Assembly: GCA_017442155.1 (NCBI GenBank)
Contig: JAFSAU010000036.1
Span: 1 to 64,000 of the forward strand
Reading direction: 5' to 3'
DNA: 64,000 bases
DNA from: Clostridia bacterium
GTDB taxonomy: Bacteria > Bacillota > Clostridia > UMGS1883 > UMGS1540
Of this stretch, positions 1 through 7,857 are shown piece by piece; within the stretch, counting starts at the first letter, position 1, and each line of letters starts with the position of its first letter. The translations under genes and the position numbers were made by a program. The notes below the pieces were generated by a model, which was not told where the DNA came from, searched no databases, and saw only the letters and a list, made by a program, of their open reading frames with translations.

Positions 1-3000
1 AGCGGATTTTTGCCGGAGGTACCGGTCATTACATAGTTGTATTCATCATCATAGCCTACAATCTGACCGGTATAATCCTTATCGGTCGTTGCGGTGGGGG
101 CACCGGAGAGACCGTCGCCCAGTGCAACGCTAAAGGAATAGAAGATGTATACGGTTGCTTCGCCCGCTTCGGCGGGGGTAGCGTCAATGGTGTTTGCGGC
201 CCAGCCGGTGTCAACGGTGGCTTCGGTCACTTTGAATGCACCGGAATAATCGTCGGGGGTGTCGGACTTTGCAGTAAAGGAAAGCTGCTTTACAACCTTG
301 CCGTCCACCTTGTCAGCACCGTAGATCTTAAAGCGAAGCGTGTTTTCATCCACAGCCTCCACGCTACTGCTGTTTTGGTTCCAGGTAAACAGCTTATTGT
401 CATAGTCCATAGTGACTTCTGCCACGTTCCAGGGAGCATCACCATGGAGGTCCTCGATAGAAACCTCAACAAGGAAGCTGCCCTTGGGGTCAATCTTTAT
501 AGCGTTTTCGCCGGAAACCTTAGTGCCGCCAACGGGGGTGAGCACGGTTTTGAAGCCGTAATCCTCTTCTGATACCCAAACGGCTGTGTAAGTCGTGGGT
601 GCATAGGCCTGCTTCTGCACTTCCTTGTCCCAGCCCCGGAAAATGTGACCGTCTCTGGAAAAGTCGGTCGGAGCATTGATTTCTTCGCCGTAGTTCAGAA
701 TAAAGGATTCACTTACGTATCCATCCGCATTTGTGCCGCCGCCGAAGTCAAATGTAATCAGCACCTGACCCTCTGACGGTTCATCGTATACACGATACAG
801 TGTATCATCATTCACATCTGCGATGTTATTGTAAAGCAGGATGTCACGGCTTGCAGTTTCATTTGCCGCAATAGCCGACTTTGCAGCCTCAAGTGCTTTG
901 GCAAAGTCAAAATAATCCACGTCGTTATATTTAGCTACATAAGTGCTGATTTCTTTCTGAACGCTAACGCCTTCGCCTATTGCATTTACTTTATAAGTAA
1001 GTCCGGCCACGGTACCGCTTTCATTGATTGTGTTGCCGGTTGCAGTCGCCTTCAGGCTCTCTTTGTCTGTGTAAGACGTAATAGAGAGATTGGAATCATT
1101 GAGTGTGTTGCCGGTAAATACAATTTCTCCGGATGCGCTTAAAACAACCGAACTACCGTTAAAAGTACAGCCGGTTACGGTCACTTTCTTAACATCCGTT
1201 CCTCGCTCGTTATCGCCAATGGTGCGACGTGACCAATTTATAAATTCACATTTATTGATTGAGACTTCAACATCATCAATTACCGCAGTTGCACCTTCGC
1301 CATAAACAATAGCCACGGGTTTTGTCGCATTGGGATTGCCTATAAAAGTACAATTATCTACAGTAAGGTTTGAAGAAGCAGAAATAGCGCGTGTCCAGAT
1401 AGAACTGTGCGTTGCTCCGCTCATATCTATTATTAAATTTTTGAACGTCACCGGAGCGGTCGCACGAAAAGCAGCTGTGTAATTATTTCTGTCGAATATT
1501 TCACAGGCAAATTTTATTGTATATTTGTTCTCACCGCCATCAATGGTACATGGAACATCAATGTCAAGGTCTGTATCATTTGGGTTAGTGTTCCACTTTT
1601 CTGTAATCGTAACATTATCTAAAAGGGTAAGGGTTTCATTTTCTCCAAGTGCACTCAAGGCTTCTGCAAAGTCGGCGAAAAATTTGTCATCGCCTATTTT
1701 GGCAACGGCCAGCACAACAACACCAATTCCGTTTTCGTCAACTTTCACTGTGAGTTCTTTGTCGCTTTCGTTTATAACATTTACTGTTCCGCTGAAGCCT
1801 GATAAATCAAGATTTGTTGACTGCGAGCCGGATGTATAATCAAATTCTGTAGCGTCAATTACCAGTGTTCCGTTACCGGTAATAGCTGATGCACTTAAAC
1901 TATTGTTTAAGCCAATAGTGAGCGTGCCGCCTTCTTCTATGTGGATTACATCAGCACTTACGCCGGCTGTTTGTCTTGCTGCTGTAAGCGTTTCGTTATC
2001 GATTGTTAAACTTCCTTTGCGCGTAATGGTAAGGTCACCAACCCGAAGCGTTGCATTTTCAATAGTTGTTTTTCCGGTTATATTGATTGTGGCTTCTTCT
2101 TCAATAATCATAGCAGACCCGTTTTTCATGGTAAGATTCTGCAGTGTTACCGGCTCCACTGTGGTGCCTTCTGCTTCGTCATCCAGAACAATGGTGGAAT
2201 TATCCATCGTAAGGTTGTTGAAAATATTTCCCGTTGTGCTGTAGTAGGTCGGTTCATTCATAAAATTGTGGCCTTTTACAGTCATAGATGAATCTGTCAT
2301 TGTTTGTTTATACCACGTGTTTTTGCCGAAGGCCACAATACCCTTAACATACAGTTCTGAATCGTTAATGGTAGCAGCGCCTGTAAAGCCTAAATCTGCC
2401 ACTTTAATAATGGCGTTGTTTGCAATGAGCTTACCATTATAGAGCACCGCAATGCTCATATCCTGATAACTTCCTTTATGGAAGTCGATTACGGCCTTTT
2501 TCTCTGCACCTGCCGCACCTACGGTTAGCGTGTTTTTAATATGGCTGTTTCCGATACCTGCACTTGTGGGTCTTGCCGACGGTACTCTTCCGCCCGGCTC
2601 CACGGTGACAGGATATGTCATGTCCCACTTACTGAGTGCATTACCACATTCCGCACCATCCTGCACAACGACCGCCAGCTTCGAGCAATTTTTATGATTG
2701 TTATCGAATGTATTGCCCGATAAGCTGCTGTTTTTTTCAATGATTATCGTTGCGTTTTTTGAATTTACAGAAGCATAGGCGTATGCACTGGCATAGTTTG
2801 CGAAATGGGTCTCGCCCCAGCCTTCGGTTTCGGAGGTATAATCTGAATTGACGTAAAGAGTAGGTAATGTTGCCAGTAATTGCACGGCCGCTTCGTCAGC
2901 CGGTTCCTCCGTCATTTCAACTTCTGTTTGTTCGGGTGCTTCTTCGGAAATTGCAGCAGCTTCGTCTTCTGCAAATACGAAGGTTCCCATCATGCTCATC

Positions 3001-3047
3001 ATCATAGCTATTGCCAGAATAGAGCATAGAAATTTTTTAAAATTCAT
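1..3047 (-). CDS. Large secreted beta-helix/InlB-repeat surface protein (3' part missing)
   Basis: The leftward frame is open from the ATG at 3047 to the window edge, over 1015 codons, so the C-terminus and any anchor are off-window. An AAGAAGGA ribosome site precedes the start. Residues 1 to about 26 form a signal peptide (MNFKKF then a hydrophobic stretch, ending near VFAE), followed by an acidic stretch rich in Glu/Ala. Residues about 80-740 are Asn/Thr/Gly-rich short strands with recurrent phrases such as TFIGN, TFNGS, NLTMDN and ATINIT, typical of right-handed parallel beta-helix proteins. Residues about 760-820 resemble an InlB B-repeat (FDFGGGTN... HIFRGWD... YTAVWV), and about 830-1000 look like a cohesin-type or Ig-like sandwich. 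It is probably an adhesin or polysaccharide-binding surface protein; the ligand is unknown. Its only visible promoter is within the invertible segment at 3199-3468, so expression is probably on/off. Confidence 0.85.
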   Translation of the reverse strand, partial: MNFKKFLCSILAIAMMMSMMGTFVFAEDEAAAISEEAPEQTEVEMTEEPADEAAVQLLATLPTLYVNSDYTSETEGWGETHFANYASAYAYASVNSKNATIIIEKNSSLSGNTFDNNHKNCSKLAVVVQDGAECGNALSKWDMTYPVTVEPGGRVPSARPTSAGIGNSHIKNTLTVGAAGAEKKAVIDFHKGSYQDMSIAVLYNGKLIANNAIIKVADLGFTGAATINDSELYVKGIVAFGKNTWYKQTMTDSSMTVKGHNFMNEPTYYSTTGNIFNNLTMDNSTIVLDDEAEGTTVEPVTLQNLTMKNGSAMIIEEEATINITGKTTIENATLRVGDLTITRKGSLTIDNETLTAARQTAGVSADVIHIEEGGTLTIGLNNSLSASAITGNGTLVIDATEFDYTSGSQSTNLDLSGFSGTVNVINESDKELTVKVDENGIGVVVLAVAKIGDDKFFADFAEALSALGENETLTLLDNVTITEKWNTNPNDTDLDIDVPCTIDGGENKYTIKFACEIFDRNNYTAAFRATAPVTFKNLIIDMSGATHSSIWTRAISASSNLTVDNCTFIGNPNATKPVAIVYGEGATAVIDDVEVSINKCEFINWSRRTIGDNERGTDVKKVTVTGCTFNGSSVVLSASGEIVFTGNTLNDSNLSITSYTDKESLKATATGNTINESGTVAGLTYKVNAIGEGVSVQKEISTYVAKYNDVDYFDFAKALEAAKSAIAANETASRDILLYNNIADVNDDTLYRVYDEPSEGQVLITFDFGGGTNADGYVSESFILNYGEEINAPTDFSRDGHIFRGWDKEVQKQAYAPTTYTAVWVSEEDYGFKTVLTPVGGTKVSGENAIKIDPKGSFLVEVSIEDLHGDAPWNVAEVTMDYDNKLFTWNQNSSSVEAVDENTLRFKIYGADKVDGKVVKQLSFTAKSDTPDDYSGAFKVTEATVDTGWAANTIDATPAEAGEATVYIFYSFSVALGDGLSGAPTATTDKDYTGQIVGYDDEYNYVMTGTSGKNP

Positions 3048-3198
3048 TTTTGTCCTTCTTTCTTTATAGTTGTACATATTCGGGAAAATCCGTTTCCCTC
3101 CGGGCGAAGAAATTGTTTTTCTACTGCTGCTTCTTCGCTGAAAACGCAGTGCTTACGTTCACCTCCGGTTGCTTACTGTTGTTTTGGCTGCGTTTCCA

Positions 3199-3218
3199 AC
3201 ATAATCGAAATTATGTGG
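3199..3218 (+). repeat. Left inverted repeat of the inversion switch
   Basis: The 20 bases at 3199-3218 are the exact reverse complement of 3449-3468 (CCACATAATTTCGATTATGT). The repeat is itself nearly palindromic around a TTCG centre. It lies between the surface-protein gene and its promoter. Confidence 0.85.
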
Positions 3219-3254
3219 GAAAAGATTACAGTACATAATACTGTTTGTTCGTTT

Positions 3255-3283
3255 AGTATAGCATCTTTTATGGCTTTTGTCAA
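3255..3283 (-). promoter_or_regulatory. Sigma-A promoter inside the invertible segment
   Basis: On the minus strand, TTGACA (3283-3278), a 17-base spacer and TATACT (3260-3255). Transcription would start near 3248, leaving an untranslated leader of about 200 bases before the surface-protein ATG at 3047. Confidence 0.85.
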
Positions 3284-3448
3284 CAAAATACGGTGATTTT
3301 TCCCTAAAATCAGCATAATGCAAAAAAATAGACATGCCAAAATAGACCGATTGAACAAAATTCATAGCTTTCGGTCTTGTTTTTGTGCCTGATTTCAGAC
3401 GCGAGAAAAAGATAAGAAATTTTTTAACGCTCAATTCGGAACGATATA

Positions 3449-3468
3449 CCACATAATTTCGATTATGT
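3449..3468 (+). repeat. Right inverted repeat of the inversion switch
   Basis: Perfect inverted partner of 3199-3218. This copy extends to a full palindrome, CCACATAAT-TTCG-ATTATGTGG (3449-3470). Confidence 0.85.
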
Positions 3469-3483
3469 GGTTTTTATTTTTTA
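3449..3483 (+). terminator. Rho-independent terminator formed by the right inverted repeat
   Basis: A 9-bp stem closed by a TTCG tetraloop (3449-3470) is followed by a T-rich run (3471-3482) on the plus strand. No rightward gene ends here. It would stop rightward transcription from the inverted (OFF) promoter before it runs antisense into the recombinase gene. Confidence 0.6.
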
Positions 3484-4317
3484 CAGCCGTAAAAGTCCGA
3501 GCTTTTGTATCTGTCGCCGGTGGACATCGCCTGTTTCCATCGTATAAATGCGGGTTGTGTTTATGCTGGAATGGCCGAGAATGTCGGCAAGGCGCACAAT
3601 ATCCTTCTGTACTGAATAATAGGTTCGCGCGAATAAATGCCGGAGGTTGTGCGGAAACACCTTTGTTTTGTCTACCCCTGCATCATGGCACAGGGATTTC
3701 ATCATTTTCCATATTGTGCTTCTGTCAAGCGGTTTGCCAGTTTTTGTGATAAAAACGGGTCCGCTTTTTATTTTTTGTCTCTGCGCATACTCCGATAGCA
3801 TTTTACAAAGTTCCTTTGGCAGAATAACAGTGCGCATTTTTCCTTTACATTGAATAATAGCTTTGCGGGCGCGTACAGCCTCGGCAGTAATGGCTTTTAC
3901 CTCCGACACCCGGATGCCGCTTGCACAAATTGTCTGCATCAGATAATAAAGTCTTTCGTTTTTTCTGTTCTTTGCCGCGGTGAGCAGATTCTGGTATTCC
4001 GCTTTGGAAAGCTCCTTGGTGCGGTCGGCAAAAATAGGCTTCTGAATTTTCAGCAGTTTAACCTTGAGCTTATGCCAGTTGCAAAACGTAAAAAAACTGT
4101 TAAGAGAGGATAAAATGGAGTTCACAGAAGCCGGAGCATACTTTGCATTTAAATGCGCCTTGTATTGGAGTACTGTCACTTTGTCAACCGTATGTCCGGC
4201 GAGCCATACATGAAAAGCTGTTACGTCGCGTATATACTTTTCAAGCGTTGCAGGGGATTTTTCTTCCTCGATTAAATGTTGTTTAAAGCTTGTAATACGT
4301 TTTTCTGTCAGTGTCAT
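3481..4317 (-). CDS. Tyrosine recombinase, probable promoter invertase
   Basis: A 278-residue integrase of the lambda-Int/XerC fold, intact. The N-terminal SAM-like core-binding domain is residues about 1-90. The catalytic domain (about 100-278) shows the full active-site set: Arg136 in SGIRVSE, Lys158/160 in CKGK, His223 and Arg226 in HNLRH, His249 in LGHSS and the nucleophile Tyr258 in TRIYTM. The length suits the small stand-alone invertases rather than phage integrases. The start at 4317 is supported by AAAGGA about 12 bases upstream. It lies beside the 20-bp inverted repeats at 3199 and 3449 with no phage or transposon genes nearby, so inversion of that segment is its likely job. Its own promoter is not clear; the upstream 4330-4360 is AT-rich. 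Confidence 0.85.
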   Translation of the reverse strand: MTLTEKRITSFKQHLIEEEKSPATLEKYIRDVTAFHVWLAGHTVDKVTVLQYKAHLNAKYAPASVNSILSSLNSFFTFCNWHKLKVKLLKIQKPIFADRTKELSKAEYQNLLTAAKNRKNERLYYLMQTICASGIRVSEVKAITAEAVRARKAIIQCKGKMRTVILPKELCKMLSEYAQRQKIKSGPVFITKTGKPLDRSTIWKMMKSLCHDAGVDKTKVFPHNLRHLFARTYYSVQKDIVRLADILGHSSINTTRIYTMETGDVHRRQIQKLGLLRL

Positions 4318-4469
4318 TTCATTAAAGTCCTTTCTTAATTTTATAATAGTATTTTAACACGGATGAAGATTTATTCTGCAAAAGTGAAAGCAGATTCTTA
4401 GTTTAGTGGGGGAAGAGAATGAGAAGGTGAATGCGATTACCCCAAAAATGCAAAAAAAAATGTTTTCTA

Positions 4470-4498
4470 TTGATAAAGACAAAAAAATATTGTATGAT
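4470..4498 (+). promoter_or_regulatory. Promoter of the 4534 gene
   Basis: TTGATA (4470-4475), a 17-base spacer and TATGAT (4493-4498), ahead of a GGGGAGGA ribosome site and the ATG at 4534. Confidence 0.55.
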
Positions 4499-4533
4499 AT
4501 ACTATAGATAAAACAAAAGGGGAGGAAGATAAA

Positions 4534-5388
4534 ATGGATTTTAAAATTGGTGCAATGGCAGACAGCTTTAAGCTGAATTTGTTTGAAGCGATTCGCCGCA
4601 GTGCGGAGCTTGGCGTGCAGGGGGTGCAGATTTATGCAACCACCGGCCACGAGCTGGATGCAGAAATGGTAACGGATGCGAGCCTGGGGGAACTCCAGCG
4701 TGTCCTGAAGGAGAATAACATTGTGGTTTCCGCTTTGTGCGGCGACTTTGGTGGGCATGGATTTTCCAATGCAGCAGAGAACAAAAACCGGATTGAAAAG
4801 TCCAAGCGGATTCTGGATCTGGCAAAGGCGCTGGACTGTAATATCGTAACGTCCCATATCGGTATCATCCCGGAAGAGGAAAATGATACCCGTAAGGTGA
4901 TGTGGGAAGCTTGTAAAGAGCTGGCTGAATATGCCGACAAATCAAAGGCGTATTTCGCTATGGAGACCGGGCAGGAAACGTGTGCCGTACTCCGGGGTTT
5001 TCTGGATAGTCTCGGTTCCCATGGTGTGGCGGTAAACTACGATCCGGCAAATCTTGTTATGGTGGCCGGTGATGACGAAGTGGCCGGCGTGTCCATTCTG
5101 AAGGACTACATTGTACATACACACGCCAAGGATGGTGTAATGCTGAAGGGCATGGATCCGAAGGAAGTGTATGACCGTTTCGCGCAGGGCGGCTTTGATT
5201 ATATGAACGCAGGCCGTACCTTCCTGGAAACGCCGCTCGGACAGGGAAATGTCCGTTTTGATGCCTATCTGAAGGCACTTTCTGATAACGGATTTAACGG
5301 TTTCCTGACCATTGAAAGGGAATGCGGAGACGATCCTGCGGCAGATATTGCTCTCGCCGTAAACTTCCTGAAAGAAAAAATAGCATAA
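4534..5388 (+). CDS. Sugar phosphate isomerase/epimerase (xylose-isomerase-like TIM barrel)
   Basis: A 284-residue cytoplasmic protein of the AP-endonuclease-2/xylose-isomerase-like family, of usual length. The family isomerises or epimerises sugars, inositols or sugar acids with a bound divalent metal. Metal-site features are visible: Glu in YFAMETGQ, Asp in AVNYDPANLV, the HTHAKD motif and the C-terminal Glu of FLTIERE. GGGGAGGA sits 8 bases before the ATG. It has its own promoter and terminator, so it is monocistronic. The substrate cannot be read from the sequence; neighbouring polysaccharide genes make a plant or host sugar plausible. Confidence 0.75.
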   Translation: MDFKIGAMADSFKLNLFEAIRRSAELGVQGVQIYATTGHELDAEMVTDASLGELQRVLKENNIVVSALCGDFGGHGFSNAAENKNRIEKSKRILDLAKALDCNIVTSHIGIIPEEENDTRKVMWEACKELAEYADKSKAYFAMETGQETCAVLRGFLDSLGSHGVAVNYDPANLVMVAGDDEVAGVSILKDYIVHTHAKDGVMLKGMDPKEVYDRFAQGGFDYMNAGRTFLETPLGQGNVRFDAYLKALSDNGFNGFLTIERECGDDPAADIALAVNFLKEKIA

Positions 5389-5391
5389 GAC

Positions 5392-5429
5392 AAAAGCCCG
5401 ATTGTGTTTACATCGCAGTCGGGCTTTTT
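5392..5429 (+). terminator. Terminator after the 4534 gene
   Basis: AAAAGCCCGA and TCGGGCTTTTT arms pair over about 10 bp and end in a T run, 4 bases past the stop codon. Confidence 0.85.
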
Positions 5430-5474
5430 ATAAAATAAATACAAAAATTTATAAAAATATCGAATAAAAAATGC

Positions 5475-5507
5475 TTGACAGGACATGCCCTTTTGTGTTA
5501 ATATAAT
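5475..5507 (+). promoter_or_regulatory. Promoter of the MgtC-family gene
   Basis: A consensus TTGACA at 5475-5480. The -10 is either TTAATA at 5498-5503 (17-base spacer) or the better TATAAT at 5502-5507 (21-base spacer). Confidence 0.55.
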
Positions 5508-5535
5508 ATATTATTTTTTCAGGAGGTATTTTTAT

Positions 5536-6222
5536 ATGTTTGGAATGACAGAAGTGGAGGTTTTTATTCAGCTGGAGTTCTTTGGCAGACTGATTCTCGC
5601 AGGTATATGCGGAGCGGTGGTAGGATACGAACGGAAGCGGAATATGAAGGAGGCCGGTGTCAGGACGCACTTTATTGTTTCCTTGGCGGCGGCACTTGTG
5701 ATGCTGATTTCAAAATACGGATTTCAGGATATCGTGCATCTGCCAAGCCATCAGGTAGACGTATCGCGCGTGGCAGCCTCAGTGGTTACCGGTGTAGGTT
5801 TTCTTGGTGCAGGCATCATCTTCGTCCGCAAATATACGATTAACGGCCTGACAACGGCGGCGGGTATCTGGGCAACGTCTGCTATTGGTATGGCTATCGG
5901 TGCCGGCATGTATATTGTTGGAATTATGGCAACACTTTGTATTCTTCTGGCCCAGGTGTTTTTGCACAGACGCTGGGGCTTTATGCATATTCCTTCTACG
6001 GAACAGTTCCGTCTTGTTATTTCGGACAGTCCTGAAGCGGTGAAGAACATTCAGGAGATTTTAAAGGATAAAAAGATAGAAATTCTGAATATAAAAATGG
6101 AGGTCAGCGAAAACGGGCACATTACCCTGGATTTAATCACAAAGCTTCCGGCGAGATTCAAGCCTGTAGAGATGATGGAAATGTTTCAGGGAAATAAGTA
6201 CGTCAAGTCCATTGACCTTTAA
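5536..6222 (+). CDS. MgtC/SapB family membrane protein
   Basis: A 228-residue integral membrane protein. An upstream in-frame ATG exists, but AGGAGG (5521-5526) lies 9 bases before the ATG at 5536, which fixes the start. Four to five hydrophobic helices occupy residues about 8-150, with family motifs [26 protein letters not shown] and GLTTAAGIW. The C-terminal 70 residues form a soluble ACT-like domain, as in the longer MgtC members. The family is linked to magnesium limitation and to control of ATP synthase in pathogens; the role in ordinary gut Firmicutes is unsettled. Its stop codon overlaps the stop of the convergent dtd gene. Confidence 0.85.
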   Translation: MFGMTEVEVFIQLEFFGRLILAGICGAVVGYERKRNMKEAGVRTHFIVSLAAALVMLISKYGFQDIVHLPSHQVDVSRVAASVVTGVGFLGAGIIFVRKYTINGLTTAAGIWATSAIGMAIGAGMYIVGIMATLCILLAQVFLHRRWGFMHIPSTEQFRLVISDSPEAVKNIQEILKDKKIEILNIKMEVSENGHITLDLITKLPARFKPVEMMEMFQGNKYVKSIDL

Positions 6223-6656
6223 TGTTCCAGCGTAACTGTAAATGGTCCGTCGCAAAGTAAATCAATATCCATGTGTGCGCCGAAAACGCCGGTTTCTACG
6301 ATTGGGAACACTTCACGGCATTTTTCTGTAAAATACATATATAATGTATTGGCAAGGGCGGGCGGCGCAGCCTCTGTAAAGCTGGGCCGGCTGCCCTTTC
6401 TGCAGTCTGCATATAGAGTGAATTGCGAAACAACAAGAAGGGAGCCGCCCACGTCCAGGGTGGAAAGGTTTGTTTTTCCGTTTTCATCCTCAAAGATCCG
6501 CAGAACGGAAAGCTTGTTCACAAGCCAGTCTGCGTTTTCCTTTGTGTCGTCGGCCCCAACACCTAAAAGAAGTAAAAGACCTTTGTCAATTTGTCCGACA
6601 ATTTTTTCGTCTACCGATACGGCGGCACGCCGGACTCTCTGTATAACTAATTTCAT
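6219..6656 (-). CDS. dtd: D-aminoacyl-tRNA deacylase
   Basis: A 145-residue protein matching the usual Dtd length. It hydrolyses D-amino acids (and glycine mischarged on tRNA-Ala) from tRNA. It begins MKLVIQRV, a family-typical start, with GGAGG 8 bases upstream; a longer in-frame start at 6710 lacks a ribosome site. The active-site motif SQFTLYAD and the C-terminal Gly-cisPro segment GPFTVTLEH are present; the residue normally Asn before that segment is Cys here (LLCDGPF). It is convergent with the MgtC-family gene, the two stop codons sharing the palindrome TTAA at 6219-6222. Confidence 0.92.
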   Translation of the reverse strand: MKLVIQRVRRAAVSVDEKIVGQIDKGLLLLLGVGADDTKENADWLVNKLSVLRIFEDENGKTNLSTLDVGGSLLVVSQFTLYADCRKGSRPSFTEAAPPALANTLYMYFTEKCREVFPIVETGVFGAHMDIDLLCDGPFTVTLEH

Positions 6657-6764
6657 ATGAAATGCCTCCTTTGCTGCACATATTGTACCATAGAGGCAGG
6701 GTAAAGTCAAGAAACAAGATGCTGAACATAATAAAGTTTTTAATCGAAATGGGGATGTAGAAAA

Positions 6765-7679
6765 ATGAAGATAGCAACAACAACAGGAGATTTTGACAGA
6801 TATTTAAGTACCTATCAGGAAAAGATAGATTGTGTTATAGAGGCCGGATTTAAATATATAGACCTAAGCTTATATACCATCTATAAAGATGATGAGCTGC
6901 TGCTTTCTTCGGATTGGCAGGAAAATGCAAAAAGAATCCTGGAAAACACGATGAAAAAAGGTGCCACCTTCGTGCAGGCACATTCACCGGGCGGGAATCC
7001 TATAACGGGTGATGAAAATGCAGAAATACTTTTAGAGGCCACAATTCGTGCAATTGATATTTGCGGCGCAATGGGAATCCCGAACATCGTCGTGCATGGA
7101 GGAAGCCTGAAAGGAATGAATAAAGAACAGTTTTTTGAAAAGAATAAGGTGTTTTTTGAGAAACTGTTTCCTGCAATGGAAAGAAATAATGTGAATGTTT
7201 TGTGCGAAAATTCAACACAGAAAAATATGAGGGATATGTATTTTACGAATTCCGGAAAAGATATGAAGGAGTTTGTAGAATATGTAAATCATCCGCTTTT
7301 TCATGCATGCTGGGATACCGGGCACGCAAACTGCGAAGGAAATCAGTATGAGGATATTCTTTCTGTTGGCGAGGACCTTTATGCGGTGCATATAAATGAT
7401 AACAGCGGACGCGGTGACGAGCATGTTCTGCCTTATTTCGGCACCGTGAATATGGATGAGGTTATGCATGCACTTATAGATGTGAACTATAAAGGTGTAT
7501 TTACGTTTGAATGTGGCTCCACGCTTCGTCCGGCATTGTACTGGCAGGGAAACAGAAAAGAATTTGCAAAGGATACCCGGCTCAGCAATCCGCCGCTTTT
7601 TATGCAGAAACAGATTGAAAAGCTTATGTATGATATGGGTGAATATATTCTGAAATCATATGGTTGTTTCAGTGAATAG
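6765..7679 (+). CDS. Sugar phosphate isomerase/epimerase (TIM barrel)
   Basis: 304 residues, a second xylose-isomerase-like TIM barrel, only distantly similar to the one at 4534. Metal and substrate residues are visible in VLCENST (Glu), [11 protein letters not shown] (Asp and His), AVHINDN (His) and the late TFECG (Glu). The ribosome site GGGGATG upstream of the ATG is modest. It stands alone, divergent from dtd, and is followed by two hairpins. The substrate is unknown. Confidence 0.75.
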   Translation: MKIATTTGDFDRYLSTYQEKIDCVIEAGFKYIDLSLYTIYKDDELLLSSDWQENAKRILENTMKKGATFVQAHSPGGNPITGDENAEILLEATIRAIDICGAMGIPNIVVHGGSLKGMNKEQFFEKNKVFFEKLFPAMERNNVNVLCENSTQKNMRDMYFTNSGKDMKEFVEYVNHPLFHACWDTGHANCEGNQYEDILSVGEDLYAVHINDNSGRGDEHVLPYFGTVNMDEVMHALIDVNYKGVFTFECGSTLRPALYWQGNRKEFAKDTRLSNPPLFMQKQIEKLMYDMGEYILKSYGCFSE

Positions 7680-7719
7680 CCGGCATATACATCTTGTCAA
7701 CGCTCACCACGTACACCTT

Positions 7720-7765
7720 CGGACAACGGTCAAATGCGGATTCATCCGCATTTGACCGTTGTCCG
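7720..7765. repeat. Perfect 21-bp stem-loop
   Basis: 7720-7740 is the exact reverse complement of 7745-7765 with a TTCA loop (stem begins CGGACAACGG). No T run follows on either strand, so it is not a standard terminator. It could be an mRNA-stabilising or repeat-element hairpin. Confidence 0.7.
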
Positions 7766-7798
7766 TTCTGCATCTAAATCCACTCAGCCCAAAATTAG

Positions 7799-7847
7799 GG
7801 GGTGTAGTCAATTCGATTTTATAAAATCATTTTGCTACACCCCTTTT
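7799..7847. terminator. Bidirectional terminator between 6765 and 7858 genes
   Basis: GGGGTGTAG (7799-7807) pairs with CTACACCCC (7835-7843). The inner loop contains a second palindrome around GATTTTATAAAATC. TTTT follows on the plus strand. It serves the convergent gene pair. Confidence 0.65.
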
Positions 7848-7857
7848 ATGCTATGCT

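Larger units (their letters stand above)
3199..3468. other. Invertible promoter segment (predicted phase switch)
   Basis: This fills the 433-base gap between the surface-protein start (3047) and the recombinase stop (3481). A 230-bp interior (3219-3448) is flanked by perfect 20-bp inverted repeats and holds a consensus promoter aimed at the surface gene. The adjoining gene encodes a complete tyrosine recombinase. Invertible promoters controlling surface proteins are known in gut Firmicutes and Bacteroides; that this copy inverts is inferred. As drawn, the switch is in the ON orientation. Confidence 0.75.

Noticed and set aside
3159-3452. A 97-codon minus-strand frame across the invertible segment
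   Set aside because: Low-complexity peptide without domain, ribosome site or signal; the DNA is explained by the promoter and inverted repeats.
3181-3480. Phage attachment site for the recombinase
   Set aside because: The two copies are inverted, not direct, and enclose a promoter with no phage genes, so inversion fits better than integration.
5485-5535. Upstream start for the MgtC-family gene
   Set aside because: It overlaps the promoter and the AGGAGG site is placed for the ATG at 5536.
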